From: Saccharomycopsis phalli
Lineage: Eukaryota > Ascomycota > Saccharomycetes > Ascoideales > Saccharomycopsidaceae
Direction of reading: 5' to 3'
DNA length: 64,000 nucleotides
NCBI GenBank assembly: GCA_020342235.1
Contig: CP073213.1
Location: forward strand, 598,501-662,500
Below, one piece after another: positions 37,716 to 47,773 of the stretch. The translations under genes and the position numbers were made by a program. Under the pieces are notes generated by a model. That model ran no database searches. It saw nothing but the letters and a program-made list of their open reading frames with translations, and was not told the origin of the DNA. Numbering within the stretch: the first letter of the stretch is position 1; each line of letters starts with the position of its first letter.

Positions 37716-39437
37716 ATGGCCAACACTCCAATGAGAATACTTGCACCGGCGATTATTGGACTTGCTGCTGGGCTCAGTGCATATGACGATAACTATGCGC
37801 AGCCAAAGTACCGGGTGAGATACTTTGACGACTTGCCCGTGTCGCGAGACGTGTTGTTTGGCGAGAATCGCACAGAGTATGCTTTCATCACCAAGGAGTC
37901 GCGCAGGTATGCGTGCCATATTCCGGTACCGGAGGTGGAGATTTTGCAGGACGAGCAAATCAACAAGACAGAGTTGTTTGCAGCTGCACAGCAGGCGATT
38001 GCCCGCTCGTTTGAGCATGAAAAGGATCGGTGCGTACGAAAAACCATTGACTACTGGACGTACGAGTTTTGCCACGGACAGGGAATACGGCAGTTTCACC
38101 TTGAGGCAGATCTGGACACAACCAGCAAAGAAGTCGCGCTGTACTACCTCTCATCGTTTGCCGGCGAGTACTCGAACTTGTCGGTGGACGAATCGGGCGC
38201 GTACCAGATTATCCAGCGGCTTGGAGGCGGCGAGGCATGTGACCTCACCGAGGTGCCACGGACGGTGGCGGTGCACTACGAGTGTGGCGAGCGGCAGGGG
38301 GTGCTGATCAACAAGGTGGACGAGTACCAGACGTGCTGCTATCAGATGTTTATTGGCATTCCTGGGTTGTGCGACTTGCCAGGGTTTGACGGCGTGGATA
38401 TGTCAGTGCAAAACGAGATTGTGTGTCGTCCTGTGGACGATGGGAACTTTGCCCGGTACCGTGAGTGGCTTGCGCGGCACACGAGCCCAGGTCACGTGGA
38501 CCGGGTGCTCCAGCAGAGTGTGCTCAAGTACAAGGTGAATGTGCAAGATTACCATTTGACGGCGATTGGCATGGGGTATTTTTTCGGGCAAGCCAAGGAG
38601 TCTACGAGCGAGGATGTGCTGCACTACCAGATGGTTTTTAGCTCGAACTACCGGCTGACGAGCTTTGAGTCGCCTGAGTTTAACGTGCGGGAGCTTGGAT
38701 TGGTGTTGATGAATGCGCTTCTGCGGAGCGGCGGCGACTTTGTTCCGGGGCGCGAGGAGTATTTCCGGGTGCACAATTTCCGGGGCGAGTTTATGTGCGA
38801 CATGGTGGTCACGACCCTGGACGAAATGATGATGAAGGTGTATGTGGGTCCTGGGCAGGACTATTTTGAGGAGCCGATTGACAAGAAGCTCCAGGGGATG
38901 TTGCGGGTGATGCGGAGGTTGAGGGAGGCGAATGGGTGGGGGATGGTGGAGGCGAGTAATGGGTGGGAGGAGTTGGTGCGGGAGATTGATGAGGAGGTTG
39001 AAGGGGGAAGTGAAGGGATTTTGGATGATTTGATGAAGATGGAGGGAGATGAACGGAGTGAAGAGAGTGAGAAAGATGGTGAGAAGGAGAGTGAGAAAAT
39101 AGAGGGAGAGAAGGAGAATGAGAGAGACAAAGTACAGGGTAAAGAAGCGAGTGAAGAGGAGAGTGAAGAGGAGAGTGAAGAAGCGAGTGAAGAGAGTGAA
39201 GAAGCGAGTGAAGAGAGTGAAGAAGCGAGTGAAGAGAGTGAAGTAGCGAGAGAAGAGAGTGAAGTAGCGAGAGAAGAGAGTAAAGAGAGTGAAAAATTGC
39301 AATTTGCCAACCAAGCTAGGGAAAGTAGCTTGGATGGCCGAGAAAAAATAATTGCTACGGAAGAAAGTGAGCACGTCAAAGCGACAAATGCTGATGCTGC
39401 AGACGTGAGACACGGTCATTTGCATGATGAATTATAG
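37716..39437 (+). CDS. YOS9: YOS9, ERAD lectin (OS-9 family), 573 aa, HDEL-terminated
   Basis: ER-luminal lectin that presents misfolded glycoproteins with trimmed mannose to the Hrd1 ligase. The N-terminal signal peptide is MRILAPAIIGLAAGLSA; ATG 37716 is the first, 37731 is equally good. The MRH domain spans about 105-222: DRCVRKTIDYWTYEFC, IRQFH, CDLTEVPRTVAVHYEC, KVDEYQTCCYQMFI. It has the expected Gln, Arg, Glu and Tyr mannose contacts and paired cysteines. The C-terminus is HDEL, as in yeast Yos9. An expanded Glu/Ser tract (about 450-530, repeats of EEASEESEEASEESE type) separates the globular part from the retrieval signal. With CUE1 this is the second ERAD component here. Confidence 0.93.
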   Translation: MANTPMRILAPAIIGLAAGLSAYDDNYAQPKYRVRYFDDLPVSRDVLFGENRTEYAFITKESRRYACHIPVPEVEILQDEQINKTELFAAAQQAIARSFEHEKDRCVRKTIDYWTYEFCHGQGIRQFHLEADLDTTSKEVALYYLSSFAGEYSNLSVDESGAYQIIQRLGGGEACDLTEVPRTVAVHYECGERQGVLINKVDEYQTCCYQMFIGIPGLCDLPGFDGVDMSVQNEIVCRPVDDGNFARYREWLARHTSPGHVDRVLQQSVLKYKVNVQDYHLTAIGMGYFFGQAKESTSEDVLHYQMVFSSNYRLTSFESPEFNVRELGLVLMNALLRSGGDFVPGREEYFRVHNFRGEFMCDMVVTTLDEMMMKVYVGPGQDYFEEPIDKKLQGMLRVMRRLREANGWGMVEASNGWEELVREIDEEVEGGSEGILDDLMKMEGDERSEESEKDGEKESEKIEGEKENERDKVQGKEASEEESEEESEEASEESEEASEESEEASEESEVAREESEVAREESKESEKLQFANQARESSLDGREKIIATEESEHVKATNADAADVRHGHLHDEL

Positions 39438-40811
39438 TATATTTAGCGGTTTACACGTGACTTGTATAGTGGCCTGATATCGGTGTATTGATAGTTGACC
39501 ATTACTAGTAGAGTTAATAATCACGCGACAGAGTTTAAATCACGCAGCATAAAGTCTATAATCACGAACATAGAGTCTATAACACGAACATAGAGTCTAT
39601 AACACGAACATAGAGTCTATAACACGAACATAGAGTCTATAACACGAACATAGAGTCTACAACACGAACATAGTAGAGTATAAATCATTGCTAACCACTA
39701 GTAGATTTTATCAACACTGAACCACACACCTCTATTAACCAATTAGAAGTATATTTTATCAACACTGAACCACACACCTCTATTAACCAATTAGAAGTAT
39801 ATTTTATCAACACTGAACCACGCACCACACACCACTACTCATACTCTGCTCAACTCCATAACCTAGTACCTTAGCAACCTCTAGCTTGATCCCTTGCTAG
39901 TACCTTAGCAACCTCTAGCTTGATCCCTCGCTAGTACCTTGATAGCCCCTTGCTAGTGCCAACATCCACTAACTAGCATAATCATGGATTCGCCCAGTTA
40001 GACACTGCATGATGGTGCTGTACTGGCCCATTGACAAATCAGGACTCGAGTGCGATTTCCATGACTACGCTTTCCATGGATTCACTTTCCAATTCACTTC
40101 CATGGATTTACTTTCCAATTTACTTCCATGGATTTACTTTCCAATTTACTTCCATGGACTCACTTCCATGACTTACTCTTGGTGGCCCCATACTCCAATT
40201 CACCTAGCTATCAACACTACCTACGTGACGCGTTGGTGTGGTATAAACCCGCGGCGGATGTCGGTGACAAGCTGCAGCCCGTGCGCCAGCGCGGGATAAT
40301 TGGGCGATAGTCGGGGGAGATGTGGCTATCGGTGACGTGTCCAGGCGGAGTTTGGGCGATCGGACGGAGAGGGAATTGAGGCGGCGGCCCCATTTTGGGA
40401 CGAGCCAAGCCCATGTTGGAGGGCTTCGCTGCCGGGTGCGGCACATGGACGCATTGTGCGGCAACTAAACCGAAGACGCACGTAACGTCTTTCACTGGGC
40501 CATGGGATTGCAAATGAATAGCGAGAGGCAAGAGGCACGGGCATAAGAAAAAGACGAGGGATGCAAATGGAGCGGGAATAAGCGGGCGAGGAGGTTTTGG
40601 CGGCGGGCGGGCTGTTGTGGTGCTCGGGTGTTGTACATCCGAGCACCACTAAGGTACATTAGTAGATTAATGTTTGCATTTCCCAAAAAAACCAGGTTGC
40701 GTGTCAGTATTCAAAAAACACACTTGACAATATTTCACGAGAGTCCCACGCCCGATACTTTGGAACCGTTGCTGTCGCCCGAAATAATACCCGCGACACG
40801 TCCAGCACAAG
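39438..40811. other. 1.4-kb gap YOS9 / BEM2 with three arrays
   Basis: ACGAACATAGAGTCTATAAC units (20 bp, about six; 39555-39675), a 47-bp unit repeated about 2.5 times (39703-39825; contains TTTATCAACACTGAACCACA), short CTAGTACCTTAGCAACCTCT duplications (39860-39945), and TTCCATGGATTTACTTTCCA units (40060-40170). 40200-40560 is relatively GC-rich with one ACGCGT (about 40228) and is probably the distal BEM2 promoter. No gene recognised. Confidence 0.7.
39555..39825. repeat. Two tandem arrays 3' of YOS9 (20-bp and 47-bp units)
   Basis: The 20-bp ACGAACATAGAGTCTATAAC unit occurs about six times. The 47-bp unit (TTTATCAACACTGAACCACA ... ATTAACCAATTAGAAGTATA) occurs about two and a half times. 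Confidence 0.9.
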
Positions 40812-43800
40812 ATGAAGAAAATGCGATGGACCTCTAGAAGCAAGCGAAAGTCTGTCAACGACAAGGTGAGCGTCAAGTCGTCCAGCAGATCCGGCAGCCG
40901 GTTGGGAAACGGCAGGCTGTTGTTCGAGAACCGCGCCGCAAACAAGCTGATTGACAGTGATATCCACAGCATCTCCAACGACTCACAAAACACCCCGTCC
41001 TTTGCCCGGCTGCATCCATACAACTCGCTTCCAAAGTCTCAGCGCAGTAACAAGGCCTCCAGCGCATATATCGAGGGGTCGCGCAAGAGCGTTGGTCTGT
41101 ATGACAACGTGTCTGAGTACTCGCACCCGGACAATGCCAGTGTGCTTACTGGAGATGAGCAAAATCCGCCGTTTGACGACCGGGCCAGTGTGCAACCTGG
41201 CGAAGCTGAGTCGGAAGCCACGCCCTCGAGTCCAGGAGAAGGACATGGAGCTGTGGTTCATGGAAATGCACATGCAACTCATGGAAATACTCTTGCAACT
41301 CATGGAAATACTCTTGCAGTTCCCCAAACGACCCACGGAGGTTCTCAAACAGTTGTTTCCGCAAACCAAGCTCCAGCAAACCACAGCTCACTTGCAGGCA
41401 CTAATACCAACACGCTTGCCGTGCCAAATGCTGCAAATTCCAACGTCGGAGTCAATGCTACGGTAAATGCCACTTCCGCCTCCAAACCAAGCTCCAACAC
41501 CGGATCGCCGCCGACACAAACACCATCCAGCCAGGGCACAATCAACGTCCTGGCCCCGTCGTTTGCCTCCAGCCTGTCGCTGACTCCATCGCTCCTTAAG
41601 GACTTGGAGAGTGACGACACCACGCTCCTCTCCAAGGCAAGCAGCAAGCCAACACGCAAGTTGACTGCCAGCAACTACGACACGTCGGTATTTAAAGTTG
41701 GCTGGGTCAACAAGGGCTCCAACATGACGTCCTGGTCGTCATCCGTCACCAGTGACACCTGGAAGTTGTACCGGGCCGAGCTCAAGGGCCCAAACTTGTG
41801 CCTCTACCGGCCGCCAAACGACCTCGGAATCAAGTACTTTGAGCCAGTGTCCCAGGAACATCACAGTCCGGTGCCGACAATCACCGAGCACGTGGTGCCA
41901 GAGTCTGATGACGACGAAACAGAGCCCTGGCCGCTTCCCCAGTTGGGCTCACAGCTCCAGTCGAACCCCGAGATCTCATATGTATCGGAGGTGTATCCTC
42001 ATCCAGATTTGCAGTTTGAGGAGAACCAGACCGTGGCCAATGGGTCGCTTGAATCCATCTGCCACACGGTGTTGTTCAACACATCAGAGGACAACCGGCT
42101 CTCTTCGCAGTTGATTGCCGTGATCCCGTTGTTTGGCGACACCAAGATTGCAATCGGGTACTTTGTGCAGTACGCAATTGTGTTTATGAGCGACGCCTCG
42201 TTCTTGCTGTTCAAGGAGAAGGCAATCCACTTCCGATTCCCGCTTGCGCCGTCGGACTTCACCAAGAAGAACATCGTCATCAGCGAGACCACAGACAACA
42301 TCATCACCAACCGGTTGGCACTTGTGGTGTCAATCATCCAGGAGCAGTTCCCAGGCATGCTTCTCGACCAGACAATCTTCGAGAAGTTGTTGAAGTTGTT
42401 GGAGCTCATTTCGGTGCACAACGAGCAGTTGTCGCTCGACTTGAACGCCCGTGTCATTGCCAAGCAGCAGAAGATGACTGAATTGTTGTTCTTTGAGAGC
42501 AAGCCCACCCCAAACTTGGCCAAGGACGAAATGCTGCTCAGTGCCGACCGCTTCTTGAAGATGAATTTGCAGGACTTGTCCAGCCAGATCAACCTCGTGG
42601 ACTTGAAGTTTAACCGTGAGTGGAACCCAAAGACCGACGCGTCGCTTCTCTATGAAACGGGCTACACATACTCTCGCTACAACCCGTTGATCTTCGATCC
42701 TGTCTCCAACATCCACTATCTTGGCCGGCTCTTGGTCAGCCATTTGTTTGAGGATGACGAGTCACGTCGCAACATCCACTTCCGGGCAAAACTCATCCAG
42801 AAGTGGGTCGAGCTTGGTGCAGTGTTTGACAAAAAGGGCGACATGGTCAGCTGGTTGGCCATTGCCACCATCATCTGCTCGATTCCGATCCTCCGCCTCA
42901 AGAAAACATGGTCTGTTGTCGATTCAAAGACCCTCAAGATCGTGCTGACTGAATGGGGACAGGTTGTGTTTGAGCTTGACCGCAGAAACATGACCAGCGA
43001 TACTGCCCACAAGAGCCTGTACCACGTCATTGCGCCCCAGGGAATCGGCGAAAGCTACAGCAAGTTTTGCGTCGTGCCATACTTTGGCGATTTGACCGTC
43101 AAGTTGGCCGCCAACATCACCCTCAAGCAGTGCGAGAAACGTGTCCAGCGCGTGAAAATATCCTTCAATCGCTGGGACGAGTACTTGGCTCTTGTCAAGG
43201 AGGCCCAGGACTTTGGTGATCTTCCACAGCCGGTGCCAAAGACCCAACGGCTCTTGTACCACTTGCTCAGCATCCACGTGTCCTTGCCGCGTCTCAGGCT
43301 TGACGACGTCATGGCACAATCCTTGGCAGTTGAGCCATCCACCAGCACGTCGTTGTACCAATATTATCACGATAGCGATCACACCCGGCCACCAGTGACA
43401 CTTGGCAGTTACTTCCCGATCTTGTTCACCGATGTGGTCTCAGGGTACCGTCTCTTCCCGAAAAACGTGCTTATTGACGTTGCCAGTGGAGGATCGCGAC
43501 GTGGTGGCGACAAAACTACAGGAGTAACTGGCGTTGAGCCGTTGGACGCGGCAACTGTGCTGCGTCATATCGACTGGCGCTCAAGCGGGGTTTTGGGAGA
43601 CTCAGTACACGATTTGTTGAACATTGGCTGCGATTTTTTCCATGTGGGTGAGGACTTGATCTTCAAGGCCGTCGGCAAAGTGTCGGAGGTGGAGGAAGAT
43701 AAGCCGATTGTCGTCAATGTTGTGGCCAAGGCGTCGTCATTTGAGAAGTTGATTGACATTTTGGTGTTGACCCCAAACATCTTCAACCGGCACATTGATC

Positions 43801-46505
43801 AGGAAGACGTCCAGAAGTACTTGGCCAAGCACAATCTTCCGCCAACAAGCAGCATCAAGTTGGAGATGGACATCAGTGTATACACCGAGACGTTCCTTGC
43901 TTGCTACAAGAGCTTCTGCAGCCTCACGACCTTGATCGAGGGCTTGGGCCGCCGGTTTATTGGGGCAAAGTCCGCGGCAGTGCTGATCAAGAAGATGAAG
44001 GAGCAGCGTGCCGATGATGACGGCAAACCGTTCCCTGATTGGGACTTGCCGATTGACAGCAGCGACGCCGACGTGAATTGGAAATACGTGGCGCAGATTG
44101 AGGCTGGGATCTTGGAAGCGTTGTATGCGCTCATCTCGGAGTTCTATGTCGACTTCACCGACGAGTTGCAGACAAAACAGTGCTTTGTTGACATTTTGAA
44201 GATCATTGACCAGGAAATCACCAACGAGTGGAAGCTGATTCTCAAGCAGTTGAGCGACGGCCAGGACGAGTTGTTTGAGTTGTACGAAAACTTGCAGTTG
44301 CTCTACAAGAAGATCCGCAAGTTCTACATCAAGCGCTCCTACCGCCCATTGGACAACTACCTCAATCCGCACACCTTCAGCTCCGTGATCGACTTCCCAC
44401 CAGAGTATGCTCTTCTTCCTGGCTCGTCCCAGTTCATTGAGATCCAGAACTTGATTGAGAAGTTGGACATTATTGTCTTTGACTTGTTCAAGCAAACGTC
44501 GCTTGGCGACTGGATGACGGTCTTGGACTTGTTTGAGATGCAGTCCTCCCGCTATCTCTTGGGCATTTTCTCCTACAAGCAGCTGTCGCCAGCCATTTCT
44601 GAAGAGGACTTGAAGATCTTCAATGTCTTTACCTGGCTCGAGAGCTTGTATATCGAACACCAGGACGTCAAGATTTTGAGCAAGTTCCCTTCGTCGATCC
44701 GCGCATTGTACGGACTTCATGGCAAGATCATGCTGTACTTCCTCAACCAGATAATCGAGCCTCGATTGCCGTTGAACAAGCGTCGCAACCGCATGACCAC
44801 GATTCTCCAGATGTTGGCAATCATCAAGTGTCGTATGAAGCGAGCGACAATCTACAGCAACGGAGCAACTCGCATTCCTGCGTTCCTTGAATCGTGTATT
44901 GCCATGGCAGTTTGTGCGCCGGAATCACGATGGTTTGTCAACGACTGGATCTACTCGTCAATCAAGCTCCAGACCAAGGACAACTTACTCAAATGGGACA
45001 GTCTCGACGACTTGGTGCCGGAATTTGACGCAAAGATCTTGATCAAGGACTGCGCTGCGCCATTGACTCCGTGCTTTGGCTGGTTGTCGGAACGATTGTT
45101 GGAGGTCGGCTGCTATCTTCCAAACGTGTCGATTGAGAACCTGCTGCTCCTCAACTTTGACAAGCAGAGGTACGTGTACCGATTGATTACCCTGGTGACA
45201 AGCGTGCGGCAAGAGTCGCTGATTTACTCCGCCGATGACATTGCTGAGATCAAAAAGAAGTTTGAGTTCTTGTACAACATCAAGCGGAGCGTGTATGATC
45301 TCCGGGACATCCGCGAAGCAGCAAGACGGGAAAATAAGGACTACAGCCGCAATGAGCAGAAGAACAAGTTGTTTTCGCGCATGGTCGACGAGGAGTTTGA
45401 GAAACTTAAGCGTGACGTAAGGAAGAAAGAGGTGTTGGAGCAGCAGGACCGCCAGCATCGGGGCTCGCAGCACGTGCGTCGTGAAGAGACCAGAATGGAG
45501 AAACCGGTTCCAGTGGCTACTCCAGTGTCGACAACAACAACGACAACAACAACAGTGGCTTCTTCTTCTTCTTCCCACAAGGGCGGTCGGTTGCGTGGAT
45601 TTTTCAAAGCAGTGCGACCGTTTTCCATCAATGTGTCCAACAGTTGGGCAGCCCAGGAAAAAGTAGTCAGTGTCCATGAGCTTCCGGACGTGACGATCTC
45701 AGACCGTGCTAAGCCGTCATTCCAGTTCAAGGTGAACAACGTCAAGCCATTGATCATCCACTCATCGGACATTGAGGGCTTCTTCAAGTTGATTGGCAGC
45801 GAGGGCGAAGAATACTGCTTCCAGGCCATAAACGACGGAGATGCACAGGACTGGGTCACAAATGTCAACGAGGCTAGACGGTATAGCTACTTGTCGAAGG
45901 AGTCGCGTGACCAGTACGGCTCACGGGTGTTTGGTGTGCCAATCCAGGATGTCTGTGAGCGTGAGGGTAAGCTTGTTCCTTATGTTGTCGAGCGGCTATT
46001 GGACGAGATTGAGAACCGTGGGCTCAACGAGGTGGGGCTCTACCGAGTTCCGGGTGCTGTCGCCAACATCCAGTCGTTGAAGCAGAAGTTTGACGAGACC
46101 TCGGAAATCGATTTGAACGACCTGCGCTGGTTGGAGGTCAACACCTTGGCCGGGTGTTTCAAGATGTATTTGCGTGAACTTCCAGAGTCGTTGTTGACCT
46201 CAGAGCTCCTTCCGTTGTTTATAAACGCCACAAAGTCCGACAGCGTCGTCGATAACGTCGGCGATTTGATCAATAAGTTGCCAACGTACAACTACTACTT
46301 GCTCAAGCGAATTGTCGAGCATTTGAAGCTGGTTACCGAGAATTCCACCAAGAACCGCATGGATGCCTCCAATTTGGCCATGGTATTTTCCATGAGTTTC
46401 TTGTCTTCGTCTGAGAACGATTTTGCCCGCAGCTTGGGGTCCTTGCAGCTGATTCTTCACATGATGATCCAGGATCCAGATGGGTTCTTTAAAAAGCCTA
46501 CTTAG
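40812..46505 (+). CDS. BEM2: BEM2-like Rho GTPase-activating protein, 1897 aa
   Basis: Large RhoGAP for Cdc42/Rho1 that controls bud emergence, septin organisation and wall integrity. The first 270 residues are Ser/Asn/His-rich and disordered (with HGNTLATHGNTLA repeats). A PH-like segment follows at about 295-345 (VFKVGWVNKGSNMTSWSS, WKLYRAELKGPNLCLY). A RasGEF-N-like region is at about 975-1050, followed by a long degenerate RasGEF-like helical region, as in yeast Bem2. A PH domain lies at about 1635-1695 (FQFKVNNVKPLIIHSSD), and RhoGAP at about 1710-1890. The arginine finger is R1745 in EVGLYRVPG, and the partner motif is AGCFKMYLRELPESLL. The length is close to the yeast protein's. One uninterrupted frame. 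Confidence 0.93.
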   Translation: MKKMRWTSRSKRKSVNDKVSVKSSSRSGSRLGNGRLLFENRAANKLIDSDIHSISNDSQNTPSFARLHPYNSLPKSQRSNKASSAYIEGSRKSVGLYDNVSEYSHPDNASVLTGDEQNPPFDDRASVQPGEAESEATPSSPGEGHGAVVHGNAHATHGNTLATHGNTLAVPQTTHGGSQTVVSANQAPANHSSLAGTNTNTLAVPNAANSNVGVNATVNATSASKPSSNTGSPPTQTPSSQGTINVLAPSFASSLSLTPSLLKDLESDDTTLLSKASSKPTRKLTASNYDTSVFKVGWVNKGSNMTSWSSSVTSDTWKLYRAELKGPNLCLYRPPNDLGIKYFEPVSQEHHSPVPTITEHVVPESDDDETEPWPLPQLGSQLQSNPEISYVSEVYPHPDLQFEENQTVANGSLESICHTVLFNTSEDNRLSSQLIAVIPLFGDTKIAIGYFVQYAIVFMSDASFLLFKEKAIHFRFPLAPSDFTKKNIVISETTDNIITNRLALVVSIIQEQFPGMLLDQTIFEKLLKLLELISVHNEQLSLDLNARVIAKQQKMTELLFFESKPTPNLAKDEMLLSADRFLKMNLQDLSSQINLVDLKFNREWNPKTDASLLYETGYTYSRYNPLIFDPVSNIHYLGRLLVSHLFEDDESRRNIHFRAKLIQKWVELGAVFDKKGDMVSWLAIATIICSIPILRLKKTWSVVDSKTLKIVLTEWGQVVFELDRRNMTSDTAHKSLYHVIAPQGIGESYSKFCVVPYFGDLTVKLAANITLKQCEKRVQRVKISFNRWDEYLALVKEAQDFGDLPQPVPKTQRLLYHLLSIHVSLPRLRLDDVMAQSLAVEPSTSTSLYQYYHDSDHTRPPVTLGSYFPILFTDVVSGYRLFPKNVLIDVASGGSRRGGDKTTGVTGVEPLDAATVLRHIDWRSSGVLGDSVHDLLNIGCDFFHVGEDLIFKAVGKVSEVEEDKPIVVNVVAKASSFEKLIDILVLTPNIFNRHIDQEDVQKYLAKHNLPPTSSIKLEMDISVYTETFLACYKSFCSLTTLIEGLGRRFIGAKSAAVLIKKMKEQRADDDGKPFPDWDLPIDSSDADVNWKYVAQIEAGILEALYALISEFYVDFTDELQTKQCFVDILKIIDQEITNEWKLILKQLSDGQDELFELYENLQLLYKKIRKFYIKRSYRPLDNYLNPHTFSSVIDFPPEYALLPGSSQFIEIQNLIEKLDIIVFDLFKQTSLGDWMTVLDLFEMQSSRYLLGIFSYKQLSPAISEEDLKIFNVFTWLESLYIEHQDVKILSKFPSSIRALYGLHGKIMLYFLNQIIEPRLPLNKRRNRMTTILQMLAIIKCRMKRATIYSNGATRIPAFLESCIAMAVCAPESRWFVNDWIYSSIKLQTKDNLLKWDSLDDLVPEFDAKILIKDCAAPLTPCFGWLSERLLEVGCYLPNVSIENLLLLNFDKQRYVYRLITLVTSVRQESLIYSADDIAEIKKKFEFLYNIKRSVYDLRDIREAARRENKDYSRNEQKNKLFSRMVDEEFEKLKRDVRKKEVLEQQDRQHRGSQHVRREETRMEKPVPVATPVSTTTTTTTTVASSSSSHKGGRLRGFFKAVRPFSINVSNSWAAQEKVVSVHELPDVTISDRAKPSFQFKVNNVKPLIIHSSDIEGFFKLIGSEGEEYCFQAINDGDAQDWVTNVNEARRYSYLSKESRDQYGSRVFGVPIQDVCEREGKLVPYVVERLLDEIENRGLNEVGLYRVPGAVANIQSLKQKFDETSEIDLNDLRWLEVNTLAGCFKMYLRELPESLLTSELLPLFINATKSDSVVDNVGDLINKLPTYNYYLLKRIVEHLKLVTENSTKNRMDASNLAMVFSMSFLSSSENDFARSLGSLQLILHMMIQDPDGFFKKPT

Positions 46506-46869
46506 TGTTAATTTAATTATATATTTTTTGTTATAAATTTGGTTTACTTCTGTAGCGATACCGAGGTATTGGTGACATATGATTAGCCAGAATTTCACAA
46601 CCGGAACGGCTGGGTAGGAGTTTCAATGACTGGGCCTGCTCAAAAGTTACGTCATGTTTCATGCATGGTTTATCAAAGAATACGCTCTGTCGCTTGGAAT
46701 CTGGGCTATTGCAATTCGGTGTTGCTGAGCGAGGTGGTTTGTAGTTGATAAAATGAGTTTAGAATGTTCTTTTACATTTGGAAAATGTGATGGAGTTGTC
46801 TTGTCCAGGAACTATCGGTGATTTTGATGCGCTAATCATAAGTATGACGCAATGAAGCATGTCGTATAT

Positions 46870-47095
46870 AACATTTATAAAAACATTCAACATTCAAACA
46901 CATTCAGCAACACTCAAACATTCAGCAACATTTATTAACACTAACAGGACTAAATACATTCAGTGACACTCAAACATTCAGTGACACTCAAACATTCAGT
47001 GACACTCAAACATTCAGTGACACTCAAACATTCAGTGACACTCAAACATTCAGTGACACTCAAACATTCAGTGACACTCAAACATTCAGCAATAC
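46870..47095. repeat. 18-bp array ATTCAGTGACACTCAAAC
   Basis: Seven near-perfect units at 46957-47085, preceded and followed by diverged CATTCAGCAACACTC units. Confidence 0.92.
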
Positions 47096-47604
47096 TCATT
47101 AACACTCAGTGGACTTTGCGAATCATCGAGACAATTGTAAATTGCAAAATCTTTTATTCTCAAGGCAAACAAATCTCCAATAGACAATGACAAAATTACC
47201 GACTTCTTTAGCTTAAAGAAATCAAATTCGACGACAGTGGCTTTAATATCATGCGTATCTTCATGGATCTAGAGCATGGACCAAATTACCATGCTGGGAT
47301 CCAAGTGTCTGGCATTTGCATCAAGAATTTGATGAAACACGGCATTCACCTGGCTTTATAGGTTTATCTATTTTGTATGCAAAGAGTAATAACATGTCTC
47401 GCATGGACTGCTACGATTTGAATTTTAAATTGCAACGGAGGAATCCATTTCCCCAGAGGACATGCAACAGACGAATCCATTTCCCCAGAGGACATGCAAC
47501 AGACGGGCAATTTACCTAGAAAATGGAAGATTGTATAGTGAAATAGAAGGTGCCGAAATCATCTACCAGCTGACAGATTTATTGTAATCGCCAACATTGT
47601 ACTC

Positions 47605-47755
47605 TTTATTTTACCATACCACAGAGACTGGCAAATTACCTTATTTCACCATACTACGCACTCGACCCATCACCTTATTTCACTATACCACACACTCGAC
47701 CAATCACCTTATTTCACCATACCACACACTCGACCAATCTACCTCATTACAAGAG
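47605..47755. repeat. Array 3' of OXA1 (CACACTCGACCAATCACCTT type)
   Basis: About four units of 30-34 bp combining TTATTTCACCATACCACACA and CTCGACCAATCACC. It ends about 20 bp from the OXA1 stop codon. Confidence 0.88.
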
Positions 47756-47773
47756 ATTTATTCACTATGTACA

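Larger units (their letters stand above)
46506..47773. other. 1.3-kb convergent gap BEM2 / OXA1
   Basis: 46860-47110 is an 18-bp array. 47140-47530 is unique AT-rich DNA with short open frames but no recognisable protein; it contains one 35-bp direct duplication (GGAATCCATTTCCCCAGAGG / CGAATCCATTTCCCCAGAGG, 47440-47505). 47605-47755 is another array, abutting the OXA1 stop. Confidence 0.7.

Noticed and set aside
37610-37717. Longer SWD1 start overlapping YOS9
   Set aside because: The extension is unconserved and would remove the divergent promoter. MNLLLLDPF at 37609 matches yeast Swd1.
40204-40531. GC-rich 86-107 codon minus-strand frames upstream of BEM2
   Set aside because: Several frames are equally open because of base composition. 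None shows a domain or a sensible start context.
46963-47190. Repeat-encoded frame (7 x TLKHSV)
   Set aside because: It arises only because the 18-bp unit is a multiple of three without stops. Array DNA, not a gene.
47316-47519. 67-codon frame between BEM2 and OXA1
   Set aside because: It includes a 35-bp duplication and has no similarity I can recognise, so it is probably noncoding.
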